Shown one piece after another: positions 62,201-64,000 of a DNA stretch of 64,000 nt. The stretch covers positions 146,656-210,655 of the forward strand of contig CAYRAV010000001.1 of the NCBI GenBank assembly GCA_964422365.1, in the 5' to 3' direction. The DNA comes from CAYRAV01 sp964422365. GTDB lineage: Bacteria > Bacillota > Clostridia > Lachnospirales > Lachnospiraceae. Made by a program: the position numbers and the translations under genes. Numbering within the stretch: the first letter of the stretch is position 1; each line of letters begins with the position of its first letter. The notes below the pieces were generated by a model that did no database searches, had not been told where the DNA came from, and worked only from the letters and a program-made list of their open reading frames with translations.

Positions 62201-62372
62201 CTGCTATTAAGCGGATTACAAAAGCAAATACCAGCAGCATCCCAAACATTAGCCAGTTTATTTTCCCTTTTTCTTTCATACCTTGAGCCAGCTGTTCTTT
62301 TTGGATATATTTCATATAAACAAATCCAAATACAGCCATCATAATAACTGAAATAATTACTATTTTTGCCAT
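59223..62372 (-). CDS. two-module GT-C glycosyltransferase with a discoidin-like insert
   Basis: 1049 aa. Module 1 (about 1-450) is a polytopic GT-C enzyme with the catalytic-type loop Y-D-T-D-I-S-C-F and T-D-Y-P-P-G-Y. A middle outside domain (about 490-610) resembles an F5/8 type C (discoidin) fold, with I-T-L-D-M-G-A-P-A-Q-I and R-Y-F-R-L-T-S. Module 2 (about 615-1049) is PMT/GT39-like, with F-D-E-I-Y-H-G-R-T-A and T-H-P-P-L-G-K. Each module carries its own acidic site. Likely transfer from polyprenyl-linked sugars to an envelope acceptor; substrates unknown. The start follows GAGAGG. Confidence 0.85.
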   Translation of the reverse strand: MAKIVIISVIMMAVFGFVYMKYIQKEQLAQGMKEKGKINWLMFGMLLVFAFVIRLIAGLLYKGYDTDISCFSAWSDMVYQHGFGNFYNLEAFTDYPPGYMYILFVIGWLKSVFPALAGNVLLLKMPAIICDLIAGGLIYKVAKRRFCENTSLILTSLYLFSPAVIINSSVWGQVDAVFTIFVAYTCYLVAEKKLIPAYFVFAAGILIKPQTLIFTPVIIYGIMDQVILENFEVKRFLKELIMGIIAIVCMVIACVPFGLKEVFAQYQETMKSYPYASVNGYNFWALLGKNWHGQEEKWLGLTFQTWGTVAIVLLVAFTTFVWWKCRKSKGKYFFLGAVIISLMFTFSARMHERYMFPVLLLLILAFLYEPRKEIAVSYIILSGIHLINVAHVLFFFDAATYDWDSIIPNVCGFMLLVCTGYVIYTAFKCYMKSWDEKEAASVIKVYETNNSKEKKEPVFQRTIKAPKFTKLDWIAMLSIMLIYGAIALYDLGSHKMPQTQWETQEYNTTITLDMGAPAQITQIHYFLGNYENRDFTLETANDLNGPWENSSTFQMVSVFAWGRYDTDLTARYFRLTSNSDCCVVREMVLKDAGGQVLMPVNASEYPELFDEQELCPERNTFRDGTYFDEIYHGRTAYEFIQGIYSYENTHPPLGKGFIALGMLIFGVNPFGWRIMGCLFGIAMLPVLYLFSKRFFKESWMAIVVTTLFAFDFMHFTQTRIATIDVFVTFFVILMYYFMYQYTQFSFYDSKLSRTLIPLACCGTAMGLGIASKWTGIYAGAGLAVIFFWQIFRRYNEYTIAVKNPGGETNGIKHDHVVKSFTRNTVITLASCVVFFIVIPCIIYGLAYIPFNDGTGKGWFQMMIRNQTTMFNYHSGLNATHPFSSYWWQWPIIYRPIWYYSGHVSDTVAEGISAFGNPLVWWIGIPAFLYMIYLSFKEKDKSAIFLAISYLAQYTPWFLVSRCIFIYHYFPSVPFVVLMIGYSIYRLSQKEKIFNIVMTRKKWIKAAAVYTAAVVILFVMFYPVLSGQPVSKSYVNTFLRWFNSWVLLEK

Positions 62373-62408
62373 TTTCTTTTCCTCTCAAATATCTTTTCTT
62401 GTTCTTTT

Positions 62409-63251
62409 CTATTTTCTTTTTACATGCTCATGGGTAAATAAGTGATCATTGCAATATTCATAATTACCTTCACATTTTGAACAAAAACGAAATTCCAAGT
62501 TTTCACCGTCTTCATCTGTTCTTCCACAAATCGCACATCTATGTTTTACAATATCTTTTGACTGCTGTACCTGCCTTTTAAATGTGTTCCTGCGTCTTCT
62601 TTCTTTTGGTGAAAACTTTGCTGCATTTTTCATACCAAAGAAATAAATCAAAAAGTTTGCCATAGACACTATAATTGCTATTGCAACTACAATATTTCCA
62701 TCTTTGATATAGGAAAATACATTCCATATAATAATAGCAGCATAGAACCATGCCAGCCATTTTGCTTTAACCGGAATAGCAAAATATAACATAAATTGCA
62801 TATCTGGATACAACGTCGCAAAAGTTAGGAACATAGATCGATAAATATATTCCAATCCAATCGGATAATATCCTATACCAGTCGCAATAAATAATATCAC
62901 CGCTGCCAAAATATTAAAAAATATTCCACTAAATATAAACAAATTAAATATAAAGGTTCCCCATGCATTTTCCAGTGCATTTCCTATTGCATAATAAAGA
63001 GAAATCTCTATCATAAAAAACAGAATACTCAATATGCTTGAAAAGTCATATGGGGCAAACAAAAATGTAACCAATCTCCATATTTGTCCATTTAAAACAG
63101 AACCTATATCCAACGCAAGATAATAATAATAAAATATTGGCGACAAGATTCCTAATACAGCACCAACTATTCTAATTACAATAATATACTTCATTAGATT
63201 TGGTATCCCATGATTTCCATGTTTCTGCTGTAACCTGCTCAAAAAATTCAT
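62409..63251 (-). CDS. rhomboid-like membrane protein without catalytic residues, C-terminal zinc ribbon
   Basis: 280 aa. Six or so helices with rhomboid landmarks G-Q-I-W-R-L-V-T-F-L-F (loop 1) and F-A-I-P-V-K-A-K-W. The GxSG serine motif is replaced by E-Y-I-Y-R-S-M-F, and the late helix lacks a histidine, so it should be a pseudoprotease, comparable to derlins. A cytoplasmic ribbon follows (C-A-I-C...C-S-K-C, then C and two H). The ATG at 63251 is chosen; a TTG nine bases earlier is possible. It heads the glycosyltransferase/ABC-2 operon. Confidence 0.72.
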   Translation of the reverse strand: MNFLSRLQQKHGNHGIPNLMKYIIVIRIVGAVLGILSPIFYYYYLALDIGSVLNGQIWRLVTFLFAPYDFSSILSILFFMIEISLYYAIGNALENAWGTFIFNLFIFSGIFFNILAAVILFIATGIGYYPIGLEYIYRSMFLTFATLYPDMQFMLYFAIPVKAKWLAWFYAAIIIWNVFSYIKDGNIVVAIAIIVSMANFLIYFFGMKNAAKFSPKERRRRNTFKRQVQQSKDIVKHRCAICGRTDEDGENLEFRFCSKCEGNYEYCNDHLFTHEHVKRK

Positions 63252-63388
63252 GCTTTGCAATCAACCCTTTCTTTTTTGTTCTCCCTCAACCCATTGATTC
63301 GCTTTTATTCATGTGGTGACTGCCTTATTTCGTATATCATTTCAATATGCCAACAGACCCTCATATTTTACTTTTGACTTTCAATCAT

Positions 63389-63468
63389 AAGTACACCTGT
63401 ATAAAAAGCATAAAGAGTGAAAGATATTTGTTTGCATTTTTTCTTTTTATTATTCTTTCACTCTTGCT
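63389..63468 (-). repeat. family 3 first-hairpin copy
   Basis: GAGTGAAAG (complement of 63455-63463) pairs perfectly with CTTTCACTC (complement of 63415-63423). The folD copy has GGG/CCC at this place, so the change is compensatory. The spacer keeps ATGCAAACA and ATATCTTTCAC. The second hairpin is degraded. It lies 160 bp before the pseudo-rhomboid gene; the rest of 63252-63513 holds nothing recognisable. Confidence 0.55.
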
Positions 63469-63513
63469 CCATTATATAAATATTTCCAATCCTTGTCAAT
63501 CTTATTAGTTTTC

Positions 63514-64000
63514 TTAAGATTCTTTTTCCAATTCTTCCTCTAAATTATCTTTCGCCACGGACAACATTAACTTGATTCTATTTAGCTGATTGACTTCACT
63601 TGCTCCCGGGTCATAATCTACTGCTACAATATTAGCTTTTGGGAACTGATGACGTAATTCCTTGATAACACCTTTTCCTACTACATGGTTTGGAAGACAT
63701 CCAAACGGCTGTGCACAAACGATATTAGGAACATCACTGTGAATAAGTTCAATCATTTCTCCTGTTAAAAACCATCCCTCACCAGTTTGGTTTCCGGCAG
63801 AAACAAATGGTTTTGCATATTCCTCCAAAGTTCTAATTTCAACAGGTGGTTGGAATCGTCTGCTTGCTTCTAATTCTTTTTTCATAGTTTTCCTATACCG
63901 TTCTATAAACCAGATAACAAACTGGTTAATTTTCATTGCTTTCTTTGTTTTACCAAGCTGCTCATATTGGAATTTTGCATTCTGGCAGCTATACATAAAG
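63514..64000 (-). CDS. 3' part of a 2-hydroxyacyl-CoA dehydratase activase-type protein
   Basis: The frame is open to the window edge, so the start is missing; 162 codons are visible. The segment I-V-C-A-Q-P-F-G-C-L-P-N-H-V-V-G-K-G then A-N-I-V-A-V-D-Y-D-P-G-A-S matches the C-terminal end of the very large fused activase/dehydratase-like proteins (BadF/HgdC ATPase plus HgdA-like domains) common in Clostridia. The conserved cysteines of this tail are present. The cellular substrate of these fused proteins is not established. Confidence 0.85.
   Translation of the reverse strand, partial: FMYSCQNAKFQYEQLGKTKKAMKINQFVIWFIERYRKTMKKELEASRRFQPPVEIRTLEEYAKPFVSAGNQTGEGWFLTGEMIELIHSDVPNIVCAQPFGCLPNHVVGKGVIKELRHQFPKANIVAVDYDPGASEVNQLNRIKLMLSVAKDNLEEELEKES

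Noticed and set aside
19300..63300. A special leader motif AAAGGGTTGGT before proB, recG, the pseudo-rhomboid and, as AAAGGTTGGT, the zinc-ribbon gene
   Set aside because: The similarity is short, spacing to the ATG varies from about 10 to 13 bases and no structure accompanies it. It is probably ordinary Shine-Dalgarno convergence.

Overview
The window looks like chromosomal DNA from a spore-forming, low-GC Clostridia bacterium, most likely a Lachnospiraceae member. The base composition is visibly AT-rich (not counted). Ribosome binding sites are strong AGGAGG types. Gene order is typical of that group, and many genes are sporulation-linked: yqfC, yqfD, ylbJ, gerW, an alpha/beta SASP, a SpoVB-like flippase, a BofC-like protein, a GerMN-like lipoprotein and a SpoVK-like AAA ATPase. 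Almost every gene is on the minus strand; only ylbJ and one very small membrane-protein gene are on the plus strand. I saw no rRNA or tRNA gene, CRISPR array, phage module or transposase gene.

Layout, left to right (transcription runs mostly right to left). 0-1 kb: cheR. 1.3-5.5 kb: baiN-like, cmk, ispH, rpsA. 5.8-10.7 kb: folD, an unknown gene, rimO, pgsA, cinA and a GerMN lipoprotein gene. 11-15.2 kb: miaB, a zinc-ribbon/beta-propeller gene and an unknown partner. 15.5-29.5 kb: one long tightly packed run, rpsU-yqfC-yqfD-phoH-HD protein-ybeY-flippase-BofC-like-two flavoproteins-proB-DUF896-5-FCL-proA, then an M14 peptidase. 29.7-31.8 kb: a stand-alone STAND/NB-ARC ATPase with TPRs. 32-34.3 kb: scpA, scpB and an M50-like gene. 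34.6-39 kb: a phosphoesterase and a large hybrid kinase containing a GGDEF domain. 39.5-42.7 kb: ylbJ, a coiled-coil protein, coaD, rsmD and a SASP. 42.9-47.2 kb: an M13 peptidase with Big2 domains and an AAA ATPase. 47.6-53.2 kb: rpmB, asp23, fakA, recG. 53.5-56.8 kb: gerW, DUF2953 and two unknowns. 57-63.3 kb: an envelope operon made of a pseudo-rhomboid, a double GT-C glycosyltransferase and two ABC-2 permeases. 63.5 kb to the end: the 3' part of a 2-hydroxyacyl-CoA dehydratase activase-type gene.

The most unusual content is intergenic. At least four families of small non-coding repeats fill most gaps over 250 bp. Family 1 is MITE-like, with terminal inverted repeats GAGCGTGTTTGAAAATT and TA target duplication, and has two internal types. 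Family 2 is MITE-like, with the end ACAGTTCAGCCATGC; one copy supplies the last codons of scpB. Family 3 is a hairpin element lying directly before start codons in the same orientation as the downstream gene, with compensatory base changes between copies. Family 4 is about 100 bp, and one copy is cut by a family 1 element, which gives a direct readout of the insertion target. A separate 184-bp block with four consecutive hairpins lies beyond recG. No transposase that could mobilise these elements is present in the window.
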